Source of the DNA: Clostridium bovifaecis
GTDB lineage: Bacteria > Bacillota > Clostridia > Clostridiales > Clostridiaceae
Assembly (NCBI GenBank): GCA_009738435.1
Contig: CP046522.1
Coordinates: forward strand, 2,263,249 to 2,327,248
DNA length: 64,000 nt
Reading direction: 5' to 3'
The notes beneath the pieces are model-generated. The model was not told the DNA's origin. It did no database searches and saw only the letters and a list, made by a program, of their open reading frames with translations. Shown here piece by piece: positions 9,009 through 18,922 of the stretch; within the stretch, counting starts at the first letter, position 1; every line of letters begins with the position of its first letter. The position numbers and the translations under genes were made by a program.

Positions 9009-10292
9009 TTTTTATATCTCCTCTCAATCTAACAATTGCATCTACTAATATCTTCTTATTGATTTCTTCATAATACTTAGAGTCAAGATTAAGCTCTAGT
9101 ACTTTTCTATAGATAAGTTTAATATGGTTTATGGAATTATTTATGACTTCTGCCCCTCTTTTTGAGAAAACCAATGCTTCTAAAAGTGAGTTACTTGCAA
9201 GTCTGTTAGCTCCATGAACCCCTGTGCAGCTAACCTCTCCGAAGGCATATAAGTTTTCCATGGATGTTCTTCCATATGAATCCACTTCAAGTCCTCCCAT
9301 AAAATAATGCTGTGCTGGAGTAACTGGAATAGGTTCTTTAGAAATATCTATACCACTTTTAAAACATTCTTCATATATGGTAGGAAATCTATTTTGCAGA
9401 AAATCTTTAGACATAAAACTAATGTCTAGATAAACATTTTTAGATTGAGTTTTCTTTTCTTCCTCTATTATACGTTTGCTAACCACATCTCTTGGAAGCA
9501 GCTCATCTACAAATCTTTCTCCTTTATTATTTATAAGTTTTCCACCCTCACCTCTAAGAGATTCAGAAATCAAAAACCTTCTCTCATTATCAATATGTTC
9601 TAAAAAAAATGATGTAGGATGAAACTGAATATAATTTATGTTCTTAACTTTGATATTGTTTTTTATAGCTATGGCAATACCGTCACCAGTAATAATTCTT
9701 TCATTTGTGGAATTTTTAAAAATGCCACCTATTCCACCTGTCGCTAATACAGTTACCTTAGAGTGTATATTAATTTGCTTATTATCTTTAATACATAGAC
9801 CACCTATGCAAGTATTATCCTTCTTTAGTATATCTACAAGGCAGCAGTTTTCATAAAAAGTTATATTTTTTTGCTTTTTACATTGCTTAGAAGAACTTCT
9901 TCTACTCTCTGCCCTGTCTTGTCCTTATAATGTACTATTCTATTTATAGAGTGCGCACCTTCACGGGTAAAGTTCAATTTACCATCGGTACTGTCAAAAT
10001 CTACACCTAATTTCATTAGTACTTCTATATTTTCCATAGATTCCTCAGCAAGAACTTTAACTGCAGCAACATCATTTTTATATTGACCAGCTTTTAAGGT
10101 ATCCTGTACAAATAAGTCTATATCATCATATCCTCTAGCTACAGATATTCCCCCTTGCGCCCAATTCGAGTTACATTCATTTACTTCCCCCTTTGAAACC
10201 ATGACAATTTTCAAGTTTTCATCTAAATTTAACGCTGTGTAAAGTCCTGCGACTCCAGTTCCAATTATCAAAATATCAGCAACAATGTCCAT
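8986..10292 (-). pseudogene. nadB: L-aspartate oxidase, interrupted by a frameshift
   Basis: The N-terminal frame (from ATG at 10292) has the FAD dinucleotide loop ILIIGTGVAGLYTALNL and EVNECNSNWAQGGISVA but stops at 9861 after LLSNVKSKKI. Reading continues in another frame without loss of sequence: KNITFYENCCLVDI, VTVLATGGIGGIFKNST, NYIQFHPTSFF, then SLRGEGGKLINN and the catalytic/FAD tail TGVHGANRLASNSLLEAL to a stop at 8986. The switch is at an A7 run (T7 on the given strand, 9866-9872); one extra A restores a complete ~435-residue protein. Enzyme oxidises aspartate to iminoaspartate for NadA. May be a real mutation, a slippage-rescued frame or a sequencing error. Confidence 0.9.
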
Positions 10293-10297
10293 TTTTG

Positions 10298-11209
10298 CTA
10301 CCTCCCAAGTTCATGCATCATTGCTAAGGAATTATAGGCCTTTTGCCTTATATCTTCATCAAGTTCAATACTATACTCCATATGAAGTAAGCTGTTATAA
10401 ACATCTTCTAAGTAAGTCTTCTTCATATTTGTACAAGTCATACCGCCTCCAGGAACATATAATTTCTTATCAGGATTTTTTAATCTAATTTGATGCAGTA
10501 CTCCTTCTTCAGTAACAATGAGGAATTTATTTCCAGAATGGTTAGTGACATAATCTATAATTTGCCCTGTACTTCCAAGGAAATCAGCATTTTCTCTAAC
10601 TGATTTTTCACATTCAGGATGGGCAGCAATTGCAATACCTTCATGAAGTTTTCTAGCCTTGACTAGTTCTTCAGGCTTAACTAGTTTATGCGTTATGCAA
10701 AAACCATCCCATATAATAACATTCTTTTCTGGAATTTGCTGCTTAATATATTCACCTAAGTTTTTATCAGGTAAGAATATTATTTCATCTTCTTTGATGT
10801 TTTTAATTATTTTTACTGCATTAGAAGAAGTGCAGCATACATCTGCTAGTGCCTTAACTTCTGCTGTAGAATTTATGTAGCAAACAACCTTTGCATTAGG
10901 ATGTTTATCCTTTAATACTTGAACACCTTCAGCGTCTGCCATTTCTGCCATTGGACATCCTGCATCCATTACAGGCAAAAGTACAGTTTTTTCAGGAGAA
11001 AGTATCTTTGCACTTTCTGCCATAAATTTTACACCGCAGAACACTATTACTTTTTCATCGCACTCTTTAGCTACTTTGCTTAAATAATAAGAATCTCCAA
11101 CTGCATCAGCTATATCTTGGACCTCACCTCTCTGATAATAATGAGCTAAAATTATAGCTTGTTTATCTTTTTTTAACCTTAATATTTCATCTTTTAAATT
11201 GATTTTCAT
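10298..11209 (-). CDS. nadA: Quinolinate synthase
   Basis: 303 residues. Contains AIILAHYYQRGEVQDIADAV, the three cluster cysteines expected for NadA (IVFCGVKFMAE, WDGFCITH, GGMTCTNMK), and EVLV-type substrate loops. Condenses iminoaspartate with dihydroxyacetone phosphate to quinolinate using a [4Fe-4S] cluster. The ATG at 11209 follows GGAGGAAGGCAC; a longer frame to 11239 would place the ribosome site inside the gene. It ends 5 nt before nadB and leads the operon; a palindromic operator lies 43 nt upstream. Confidence 0.95.
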   Translation of the reverse strand: MKINLKDEILRLKKDKQAIILAHYYQRGEVQDIADAVGDSYYLSKVAKECDEKVIVFCGVKFMAESAKILSPEKTVLLPVMDAGCPMAEMADAEGVQVLKDKHPNAKVVCYINSTAEVKALADVCCTSSNAVKIIKNIKEDEIIFLPDKNLGEYIKQQIPEKNVIIWDGFCITHKLVKPEELVKARKLHEGIAIAAHPECEKSVRENADFLGSTGQIIDYVTNHSGNKFLIVTEEGVLHQIRLKNPDKKLYVPGGGMTCTNMKKTYLEDVYNSLLHMEYSIELDEDIRQKAYNSLAMMHELGR

Positions 11210-11251
11210 GTGCCTTCCTCCATATTTTGTAAAACTCATTTACATTATTTA

Positions 11252-11277
11252 TTTACAAGTGTATATACACCTGTAAA
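11252..11277 (-). promoter_or_regulatory. Candidate NiaR (YrxA) operator upstream of nadA
   Basis: A 26-bp near-perfect palindrome centred at 11264.5: TTTACAGGTGTAT|ATACACTTGTAAA on the nadA strand, with one mismatch per arm. NiaR is the nicotinate-responsive repressor of nadABC in many Firmicutes and binds ACAGGTGT-type palindromes; match to that consensus is from memory. The niaR gene is not in the window. Confidence 0.65.
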
Positions 11278-11437
11278 TAAATATACCACTGAAATTATAT
11301 TATATCAACTTATACCGGAGAAATAAGAGCAAATAAAAAGGCATATTAGCGATAATAGGCAGGCATAAAATTAACTATATAATGACAAAGGGTTTCTAGT
11401 AAATACATGCTATCAACCCTCTTATCTACACTAAAAC

Positions 11438-12328
11438 TTATATCCTCTTTTTACTTTCTAAAGAATAATAAGGTTCTAAATGAATAATTACCTGAGTGTT
11501 TTTACACAAGTCTTTCTTAATTTTATTTTCTATATTATGCATAAGTATATGAGATTCTCGAACATTCATATTTGGCTCAATCATAATATGGAGATCAACG
11601 TATAATTCACTTTGGCTTCCACGGCTTCTTATTTGGTGCACATCCTTCACCTCTGAAAATCCAGTAACGATTTCTTTTATCTCTTCAGCATCCACAACTG
11701 CCTTATCCACCAAAATGCTGCAAGTTTCTTTTAAGATTTCGTAAGCAGCATGAAAAATAAATATTGCTATTATTACAGATGCAAAGGAGTCAATAACAGG
11801 TGGCAAACCAAACTTTATGCACACAAGAGTCACTAGAACACCTATAGACACATATATGTCTGATTTGGTATGAAGTGAATCAGATATTAGTATTTGACTA
11901 TTTAGTTTCTTGCCTTCTCTATATTCAAGACAACTTACAAATACATTAACAATCAAAGTTCCAATCAAGACAATAACACTTTCTAAAGTTATACTAGGAG
12001 CCATTGGATTAAAAAACCTTTCAAAAGCCTTAATGGTAACATTTATTCCTACAACGCCAAGCATTCCTCCTATAAAAAGGCTAGCAAGGGTTTCGAATTT
12101 TCTATGTCCGTACGGGTGATCTATATCAATAGGCTTTGAAGCATACCATATACCAATTAGTCCTATAATATTAGATGTTCCATCTGAAAGAGAATGAAAG
12201 CCATCTGCCGTGATACTTGTACTTTTTATAAGGTTCCCAATAACAATTTTCAGTACCGCTACTAACATATTTGCAAATAGAATAATAAGTAATACATTTC
12301 TTACCTTTTTAATATTACTATTTTCCAT
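11438..12328 (-). CDS. Cation diffusion facilitator (CDF) family divalent-metal efflux transporter
   Basis: 296 residues with six hydrophobic segments and the CDF signature: SITADGFHSLSDGTSNIIGLIG carrying the H-x3-D site in helix 2, GHRKFETLASLFIGG, SDSLHTKSDIYVSIGV with the D-x3-D-type site in helix 5, and a cytosolic C-terminal domain of ~75 residues. Probably exports Mn, Zn, Fe or Co against protons; the residues visible do not fix the metal. AGAGGTG precedes the ATG. It stands alone between nadA and a lipoprotein gene. Confidence 0.9.
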   Translation of the reverse strand: MENSNIKKVRNVLLIILFANMLVAVLKIVIGNLIKSTSITADGFHSLSDGTSNIIGLIGIWYASKPIDIDHPYGHRKFETLASLFIGGMLGVVGINVTIKAFERFFNPMAPSITLESVIVLIGTLIVNVFVSCLEYREGKKLNSQILISDSLHTKSDIYVSIGVLVTLVCIKFGLPPVIDSFASVIIAIFIFHAAYEILKETCSILVDKAVVDAEEIKEIVTGFSEVKDVHQIRSRGSQSELYVDLHIMIEPNMNVRESHILMHNIENKIKKDLCKNTQVIIHLEPYYSLESKKRI

Positions 12329-12831
12329 ACTAACACCTCTAGTATAAAAATTATTTGAAATACTATATTCCTCTCAATTGATACTAAATATAATTCTAGT
12401 ATATGCATGAAAGTATATAATGTTAACACACTTATGATTTTACTTGCTGAATTTAAGTTTCAATTGATAACAATTATAGAAAAGAAAAGAGAGCTGTTGT
12501 TTTTTAGCTCTTCCTACTGCAATCTTAATTATGAAAAACATAACCAACGACTTGCCTTGTCCTTCTGTACTTGTTATATTCTAGTACCTGATTCGTATCA
12601 TATTTAATAAGTTTCTTACTATAGTGAATTATATTAAACTCTTGAGGTTATAGTACTAAAATTGCTATGATTTTTAAAACTTAAGTTCATATGTTTTAGA
12701 AAGAGCATACTTATATATTATAATAAAAATATATAACTTGTAATTTAATTATTAACTTACCACCTTTATATTGTATTTCCATTACTCATATAAAAACTTT
12801 AGAATTGATAATTGAGATGGAGGAATAAGAA
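12329..12831. other. AT-rich intergenic region
   Basis: About 500 bp without a supportable gene. A 66-codon frame at 12407-12607 lacks a ribosome site and resembles nothing known. A weak hairpin AAGAGCT...AGCTCTCTTTTC on the minus strand (about 12485-12515) is the only structure seen. Confidence 0.5.
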
Positions 12832-13077
12832 ATGAAAAAGATACTCTTAGGGATAGTTTTGTTTGGAACTATTATTTTATCAGGCTGTGGAAATAAGACC
12901 GTTATAGATACAAAATACACATTTACTAAAGCTAAAATAGTTATAGGAAATGAGATACTAGAATTAAATGTAGAGCAATGGAGAGATTATGATGATAGCG
13001 ATCAAATACAAATTATAGATGAAAATGGCAAGGTATACCTCACTCATTCATCTAATATATTGCTAATGAGCGAGTAA
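12832..13077 (+). CDS. Small putative lipoprotein
   Basis: 81 residues with a lipoprotein signal (MKKILLGIVLFGTIILSGC, lipobox LSGC, Cys19). The mature part is a compact domain with WRDYDDSDQIQIIDENGKVY and LTHSSNILL, a pattern I recognise from small conserved Firmicute proteins of unknown role. GATGGAGGAATAAG precedes the ATG. It is monocistronic and is followed by a hairpin repeat. Function unknown; anchoring to the outer face of the membrane is the only firm inference. Confidence 0.75.
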   Translation: MKKILLGIVLFGTIILSGCGNKTVIDTKYTFTKAKIVIGNEILELNVEQWRDYDDSDQIQIIDENGKVYLTHSSNILLMSE

Positions 13078-13124
13078 TTAATCATTAGTGCTATAAAGTT
13101 AGTCCATAAGCACAAAGCTATGTT

Positions 13125-13175
13125 GTAATCCCTAGTCATCTCCCTAAAAGCTAAGAATTCCAGACTAGGAATTAC
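13125..13175. repeat. Inverted repeat GTAATCCCTAGTC / GACTAGGAATTAC
   Basis: 13-nt arms with one mismatch, 25-nt spacer, between the convergent lipoprotein and yaaR genes. It shares CTAGTC words with the E1/E2 family and may be a reduced relative or a weak bidirectional terminator. Confidence 0.45.
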
Positions 13176-13189
13176 GACTATTTAATATT

Positions 13190-13612
13190 TTATTTATATA
13201 TGTCCACTATAAGTCCACTTATTTCATCAATGGTGCTTGCTATATTTAGATTTTCCTTCTCATCACTCAATAACATCTGTGTTAGTTCTTCTAATTTGAT
13301 GTCCACGGTTTCAACTGTTACAAAGTATTGTGTTTGCCAAAAACTAATATCCTTTTTAACTCCATACATATGGTTTAAAACTGATTCTAAATATTCTCTT
13401 ATCATCCTCTTATATGATGCCACATCAGCATAGCATTTTGTAACAGCTAACCTATTTCCCTTCTTTTTTATATCTTCAAGCATCTGCTTTAATTGCTGTT
13501 CTGATTTTTTTTGCTGTGCAAAACTGAAACTTTGAGAAAAATCTCTTTTATTTGTAACCATCTTTCTTTCAGATTTAATCTGGGTTCTTCTATTTACTCT
13601 TGATATCTCCAT
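13190..13612 (-). CDS. yaaR: YaaR family protein (DUF327)
   Basis: 140 residues, all helical in composition. Basic N-terminal third (MEISRVNRRTQIKSERKMVT), then the family core with LAVTKCYADVASYKRMIREYLESVLNHMYGVKK and a C-terminal IDEISGLIVDIYK. The length and motifs fit the YaaR/DUF327 family of Firmicutes, whose biochemical role is not established. GCGAGGATGATAAA precedes the ATG. It is transcribed away from the P-type ATPase. Confidence 0.85.
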   Translation of the reverse strand: MEISRVNRRTQIKSERKMVTNKRDFSQSFSFAQQKKSEQQLKQMLEDIKKKGNRLAVTKCYADVASYKRMIREYLESVLNHMYGVKKDISFWQTQYFVTVETVDIKLEELTQMLLSDEKENLNIASTIDEISGLIVDIYK

Positions 13613-13801
13613 TTTATCATCCTCGCATAAAAGTCTATTGAATATATTATATAGTATTTTAGTATAAAAACAAAGCGCGGCAATTGATGTATATAGTCTT
13701 TTATATTATTCTTTAACTCAAGCAAATTTTATCTCATAGCATGTACTCCTAGCTAATAATATTATGTTAGGAAGAATAAACTATCTTATGGAGGTGATTT
13801 T

Positions 13802-16413
13802 ATGTATCATACATGGCAGGCCCAAGATACAGCAAAAAACTTTGATACAGACACTCATAGCGGACTTTCTTTAGAAGAAGTAGAAAAGAGAAAGGAAAAG
13901 CATGGACTAAACAAGTTAGCTGCTCAAAGTCGTGAAACCTTGTTTACTCTTATTTGGTCTCAGATAAATGATATCTTGATTTATATTCTTATTGGAGCAG
14001 CGATAATATCCGCTATAGTTGGTGAAACCAGTGACGCAATTATAATAGGCGTAATCATAGTTTTAAATGCTGTCATAGGAGTTATTCAAGAGTCTAAGGC
14101 TGAAAAGTCCTTGGAGGCTTTAAAGAGTTTATCTACTCCGAAAGCTATTGTAAAAAGGGAGGGTGAATTAAAAGAAATTCCTTCAGAAGAAATAGTCCCT
14201 GGTGATATTGTGATTATTGACGCAGGTAGATATATTCCTTGCGACTTACGTCTTATTGAAACAGCCAACTTAAAGATTGAAGAGTCCGCTCTTACTGGGG
14301 AATCAGTACCGGTGGATAAAGAAGCTAATATTATATTTAAAGATCCTAAGACTCCATTAGGAGACCAAAAGAACATGGCATTTATGTCCACTTTAGCAAG
14401 TCATGGGAGAGGTGTAGGAATTGCTGTAAACACAGGTATGAATACTGAAATAGGCAAAATTGCTTCTCTTCTTAAAGAAAATGAAAAAGAGCTTACTCCT
14501 CTTCAAAAGAAACTGGATAAATTAGGTAAATATCTTGGTTTGGCCGCTATATCTATATGTGCTGTAATATTCTTAATAGGCTTTATTCAAGGTAGAGACT
14601 TGTTTGAGCTATTTTTAACTTCCATAAGCTTAGCTGTTGCAGCTATTCCCGAAGGGCTTCCTGCTATCGTAACCATAGTCTTAGCTTTGGGAGTTCAGAG
14701 AATGATAAAGGAAAATGCTATAATAAGAAAGCTTCCTGCAGTAGAAACTCTTGGTTCTGTAAATATTGTGTGTTCTGATAAAACGGGGACTTTAACTCAA
14801 AACAAAATGACTATAACAAAGTTTTATGCTGATGATTCCTTTGATGATATAAACAAACTTAACATTAACAACTCTGTTCATAGATTACTTATTGAAAATT
14901 TAGTTCTATGCAATGATGCCACCTACTCAGAAGATAATTCTACTGGAGACCCAACGGAAATAGCTCTTTTAAACGCAGGAGCTACTTATAACATATTTAA
15001 AGATGCGTTTCAGAAGGAACACGAAAGGGTTAGTGAAATTCCTTTTGACTCTGATAGAAAGCTTATGACTACTATAAATAAGTATGAGGATGAGTTTTAT
15101 GTAATGACTAAAGGTGCTACAGATAATCTTTTAAAGATATGTACGAAAGCACTTATAGGAAAAAATGAACTTCCATTAACTGAGGAAGTAAAAAATACTA
15201 TTCTAACAACTGCTTCAGCTATGTCTAGTGAAGCACTTAGAGTTTTAGGAGCAGCATATAAAAAAGTTCATAATATTCATGTAGAAATAGATACTTTAGA
15301 AAATGACTTAGTATTCATAGGATTGGTAGGAATGATTGATCCTCCAAGATTAGAGGTTAAAAACTCAATAAACCTATGCAAAAAAGCTGGTATATCCACA
15401 GTGATGATAACAGGAGATCATAAAGATACTGCCTTTGCTATTGCCAAAGCATTAGATATAACAAAAAATCCACTAGAAACTATATCTGGCTCTGAGCTTG
15501 ATGCATTGTCCCAAGATGAACTAAATGAAAGAATAATGAATTTGAGAGTATTTGCTAGAGTTTCTCCAGAGCATAAAGTTAAGATAGTAAAAGCATTCAA
15601 ATCTAAAGGAAATATAGTATCAATGACTGGTGACGGAGTAAATGATGCACCTTCCTTAAAAATTGCAGATATTGGAGTAGCTATGGGAATTACAGGAACA
15701 GATGTAGCTAAAGGTGCCTCAGATATGATATTAACCGATGATAATTTTGCTACTATAGTTTCCGCTATTCAAGAGGGAAGAAACATATATAATAATTTAA
15801 AAAGTCAATCCTATTTTTGCTATCTTGCAATGCCGGAGAAATAATTGCTATCTTTTTTGCAATACTTCTTGGCTGGACATCTCCCTTAAGATCAATACAC
15901 ATATTATGGGTTAATCTCATAACAGATTCGCTTCCAGCCTTAGCTTTAGGAGTTGACCCTAAAGATGAAGATGTAATGAACAAGAAGCCAAGAAATCCCG
16001 AAGAAACCATTTTTACTGGTTCTCTAGGCAGCCTTATTTTTAACGGCGTCTTAATTGGTGCAATAACTTTAATTGCTTTTCAAATAGGTAATCACAGGTA
16101 TTCTGACTCCATAATTCATGCTCAAACTATGGCTTTTATGACTATGAGCATCTCTGAATTGGTGCATTCATTAAACATGAGAAGTCCAGAAAAATCTATA
16201 TTTAAAATTGGTTTTTTTACCAACAAACTTTTAATAACATCTATTGTATTAGGCATATTACTTCAAATAATAATATTATATGTTCCTTATCTAAGCAGCA
16301 CATTCAGTGTATATAGACTCACTATGCAAGATTGGAAATGGATTGCACTTTTAAGTTTAATGCCGCTTGTGTTTAATGAGGTTTTTAAACTATTTAGAAG
16401 AAACAGACTATAA
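13802..16413 (+). pseudogene. P2-type Ca2+-transporting ATPase, frameshifted
   Basis: The first frame (13802-15844) carries the N-terminal cation-ATPase motif, TGESVPVDK actuator loop, AAIPEGLPAIVTI of helix 4, phosphorylation site CSDKTGTLTQNK (~residue 324) and hinge MTGDGVNDAPSLK. It then reads NNLKSQSYFCYLAMPEK and stops. The second frame supplies the expected continuation, SCNAGEIIAIFFAILLGW and WVNLITDSLPALALGVDP, to a stop at 16411-16413. One extra A in the A5 run at 15799-15803 joins them into a ~870-residue SERCA-like pump. As written, helices 5-10 are missing. Good ribosome site (GGAGGTGATTTT). The stop codon lies within the terminal hairpin of repeat E2. Confidence 0.9.
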
Positions 16414-16675
16414 GAAAATTGCGGCGCAATTTTCTTATATGATAGTCCCTAGTCTCTAATCGCTAATCACTAAAATATAGATGTTAAGCTTCAGATGTTG
16501 AGAATAAATTGATGTTGCAGTGTAAAGCAAAATGAAGCAAAAACTAACTACAAACTTCTTCTAACTCCACATAATAAGGGCTTAGCATCTACAACATTAT
16601 CTTACCGCTGACCTACTAGCGATTAGTGGCTAGAGATTAGTGATTTAGAAATATTTTGCTTCGCAAAATATTTCT
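16410..16675. repeat. Hairpin-ended intergenic element, copy E2 (inverted relative to E1)
   Basis: Reverse complement of E1 with very few differences. Its ends are cleaner palindromes: ATAAGAAAATTGC-ggc-GCAATTTTCTTAT and AGAAATATTTTGC-ttc-GCAAAATATTTCT. It fills the whole gap between the convergent P-ATPase and GAF genes, overlapping both stop codons, and could act as their shared terminator. Confidence 0.88.
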
Positions 16676-17141
16676 ATTTCGTCCAATCAATATTCTGATT
16701 AAGTATTTCCACAAATTTAACGAAGTATTCTTCCTCTAGTTCTCCAAATCTTGAAAACTCTTCACTGTCTATATCCAAAACTCCGTATACAGTATCGTTT
16801 TTAATTATAGGCACTACTATCTCTGAATTTGAAGCAGAGTCACAAGCAATATGTCCTTCAAATTCATGAACATTATCTACTCTTTGAACTTTTCTTTCTA
16901 ATACAGCAGTTCCGCAGACACCCTTCCCAAGCTTTATCCTATTACATGCAGGCTTTCCTTGAAAAGGACCTACAACTAGTTCTCCATCTTTCATTAAATA
17001 GAAACCAGCCCAATTTATATTATCTGTCATAATATTTATAATAGCTGAAGCATTTGATAGGTTTGCTATCAAATCATTTTCTCCTGAGAGCTGCCCTTTA
17101 AGCATTAAAAGCATAGTATCATAATTATCTTTCCTGTTCAT
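16674..17141 (-). CDS. Free methionine-(R)-sulfoxide reductase (GAF domain)
   Basis: 155-residue single GAF domain of the fRMsr (YtsP/YebR) family. The three family cysteines are present: GKPACNRI, LGKGVCGTA and GHIACDSASNSE. NWAGFYL and VYGVLDIDSEEF are also typical. It reduces free Met-(R)-sulfoxide in the cytosol with thioredoxin. GGGGGAGAATTA precedes the ATG. The stop codon overlaps the end of repeat E2. Confidence 0.92.
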   Translation of the reverse strand: MNRKDNYDTMLLMLKGQLSGENDLIANLSNASAIINIMTDNINWAGFYLMKDGELVVGPFQGKPACNRIKLGKGVCGTAVLERKVQRVDNVHEFEGHIACDSASNSEIVVPIIKNDTVYGVLDIDSEEFSRFGELEEEYFVKFVEILNQNIDWTK

Positions 17142-17169
17142 TAATTCTCCCCCTGTTTTATCAAGTTTA

Positions 17170-17637
17170 TCAATCTTTTTTCATCTTACCTAGAGCTGCA
17201 ATAGTTCTTATTATGTCTTCCCTCCCTATGATGCCAACTAGTTCCCCATTTCTTAATATAGGAACTCTATTCACACCTTCCTCCATCATTATAAGAGCTA
17301 TCTCTCCTACCGGTTCATTCTCATCTGCTGTTATAATGCTTTTCACCATAATCTTTTTTACAGGAAGTTTTAAGGCTTCTGAAAGTTCTTCTTCATAACT
17401 TTCGGGTCTTTGCTCGTAAAGCATAATCTCAAGAAGATTTATAGATTCTGTCATAAATATTTTTTTACCGTGCCTTAGTATATCTCTTTCACTAATAATT
17501 CCTACTATTTTCCCAGAGTTATTTACAACTGGCAGCCCACTAATGTCGTGCTTAATCATCATCTCTACAACATCTTTTAGAGTTTCATCCTCTTTAATCG
17601 AGACTACTTCCCTTTTCATTATGTCTTTAGCAAGCAT
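17170..17637 (-). CDS. Tandem CBS-domain protein
   Basis: 155 residues made of two CBS motifs: AKDIMKREVVSIKEDETLKD..DISGLPVVNNSGKIVGIISERDILR and VKKIMVKSIITADENEPVGE..GVNRVPILRNGELVGIIGREDIIR (quoted in parts). CBS pairs bind adenine nucleotides and act as energy sensors. The ATG at 17637 has AAGGAGG 7 nt upstream; a TTG at 17643 would sit inside it. It starts 16 nt after the CPA2 antiporter stop, on the same strand, so it may regulate that transporter, though it is not fused to it. Confidence 0.88.
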   Translation of the reverse strand: MLAKDIMKREVVSIKEDETLKDVVEMMIKHDISGLPVVNNSGKIVGIISERDILRHGKKIFMTESINLLEIMLYEQRPESYEEELSEALKLPVKKIMVKSIITADENEPVGEIALIMMEEGVNRVPILRNGELVGIIGREDIIRTIAALGKMKKD

Positions 17638-17653
17638 CTTCAAACCTCCTTAA

Positions 17654-18832
17654 CTAATTTTGCTCCAGTAACTTAGGAGCTGAAACCTTTATTCCCACAA
17701 CCCCAAGTGGTGCTGTGATTATTATGGCTAAAACTGCTACAGCTAAAATATAAGCACCTGAAAATATTCCTGAGGCTAGAGGTATCCCACCAATGGCTGC
17801 TTGTACTGTAGCCTTTGGCATATATGCAATAGCGCAAAATAATCTTTCTTTTATATTTAGATTCGATCCTCTTAATGCAATTATAACGCCAATAGACCTT
17901 CCTATCAATCCAACTATTATAATTACTATCCCTACTAACCCTGCCTTTAATGCTACTTGAGTATTTACTTCTGCTCCTATTAATACAAATAAAAAAATTT
18001 GAGCAAAAAACCAAATTTTATTTAACTTTTCTTCTAACCTTTCAGCGGTGTCCTTATCCTTTTCAAGCAGTATAAATCCCATGGTCATTACTGCTAAAAG
18101 TCCAGCTACATGAACCTTCTCTCCTAGTATTACTATGGCTAAAGCTGCTGAAAATAGAATAGCTAACTGCTCTGGATTCGATAATTTTAGCTTTTCAAGA
18201 TTAAATGCCTTATATATTATATACCCAGCCAATATACCTAAAACTATTCCTCCTATTATTTGTATAGGAATTTGAGAAATTTGAAAAACTATAGACTTGC
18301 CACCTCCCTTTGACATACTTAGAAAAGCAGTAAAAATAGTTATAGCAAAGACATCATCTATGGAGGCTCCCGCTAGAATAATTACTGGGACTCCTTTTCT
18401 TATCCCTAACTTTTTTTCTCTTAAATACAGCATGGAAGGCACAACTACTGCTGGAGACACTGCTGCTATTATAAATCCTAGCATACCTGCTTCTAGTATA
18501 GGAAGCCCTACTAACTTATTTGCTGTGAACATTATGGTAAAGCCTTCACACAGACAAGGTATAGCACTCATTTTAATAGCTGGCTTTCCTACCTTTTTTA
18601 ATATATCCTTGTCTAAACCAAGCCCTGCCCTCAGCAATATTATTATAAGTGCTAGCATTCTTATATTAGATGAGCTTTTTAAAATAGATTCTTTATCTAA
18701 TAAATTAAGTCCATAAGGCCCTATTAAAACGCCAACTAGAATCATTCCTAAAAGCCCTGGAAGTCTTACCTTTTGAAATGCCTTGCTAAACAATATTCCT
18801 AAAAATAGAATTAACACTATGCTCTCTAACAT
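17654..18832 (-). CDS. CPA2-family monovalent cation/proton antiporter
   Basis: 392 residues, about 12 hydrophobic helices, with LPGLLGMILVGVLIGPYGLNLL at the N-terminus, a core AGASIDDVFAITIFTAFL carrying the conserved acidic pair, and GLIGRSIGVIIALRGSNL. No TrkA-N or TrkA-C cytosolic domain is present, which is compatible with regulation by the neighbouring CBS protein. Na+ or K+ specificity cannot be read. AGGGGGAAAGTAA precedes the ATG. Confidence 0.88.
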   Translation of the reverse strand: MLESIVLILFLGILFSKAFQKVRLPGLLGMILVGVLIGPYGLNLLDKESILKSSSNIRMLALIIILLRAGLGLDKDILKKVGKPAIKMSAIPCLCEGFTIMFTANKLVGLPILEAGMLGFIIAAVSPAVVVPSMLYLREKKLGIRKGVPVIILAGASIDDVFAITIFTAFLSMSKGGGKSIVFQISQIPIQIIGGIVLGILAGYIIYKAFNLEKLKLSNPEQLAILFSAALAIVILGEKVHVAGLLAVMTMGFILLEKDKDTAERLEEKLNKIWFFAQIFLFVLIGAEVNTQVALKAGLVGIVIIIVGLIGRSIGVIIALRGSNLNIKERLFCAIAYMPKATVQAAIGGIPLASGIFSGAYILAVAVLAIIITAPLGVVGIKVSAPKLLEQN

Positions 18833-18922
18833 TTACTTTCCCCCTTATGTAGATTATATCCTTTATTTTTACAAACCATAATATTGTTATGTATATGTAT
18901 TACCTCCTACTTGAGATTTAAA

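Noticed and set aside
12407..12607. 66-codon plus-strand frame
   Set aside because: No ribosome site and no recognisable motif in an AT-rich gap.
14086..14391. Long antisense frames inside real genes (e.g. within the P-ATPase, ars, acn and nrdJ genes)
   Set aside because: They are shadows of strongly supported coding sequences; no independent start signals or motifs.
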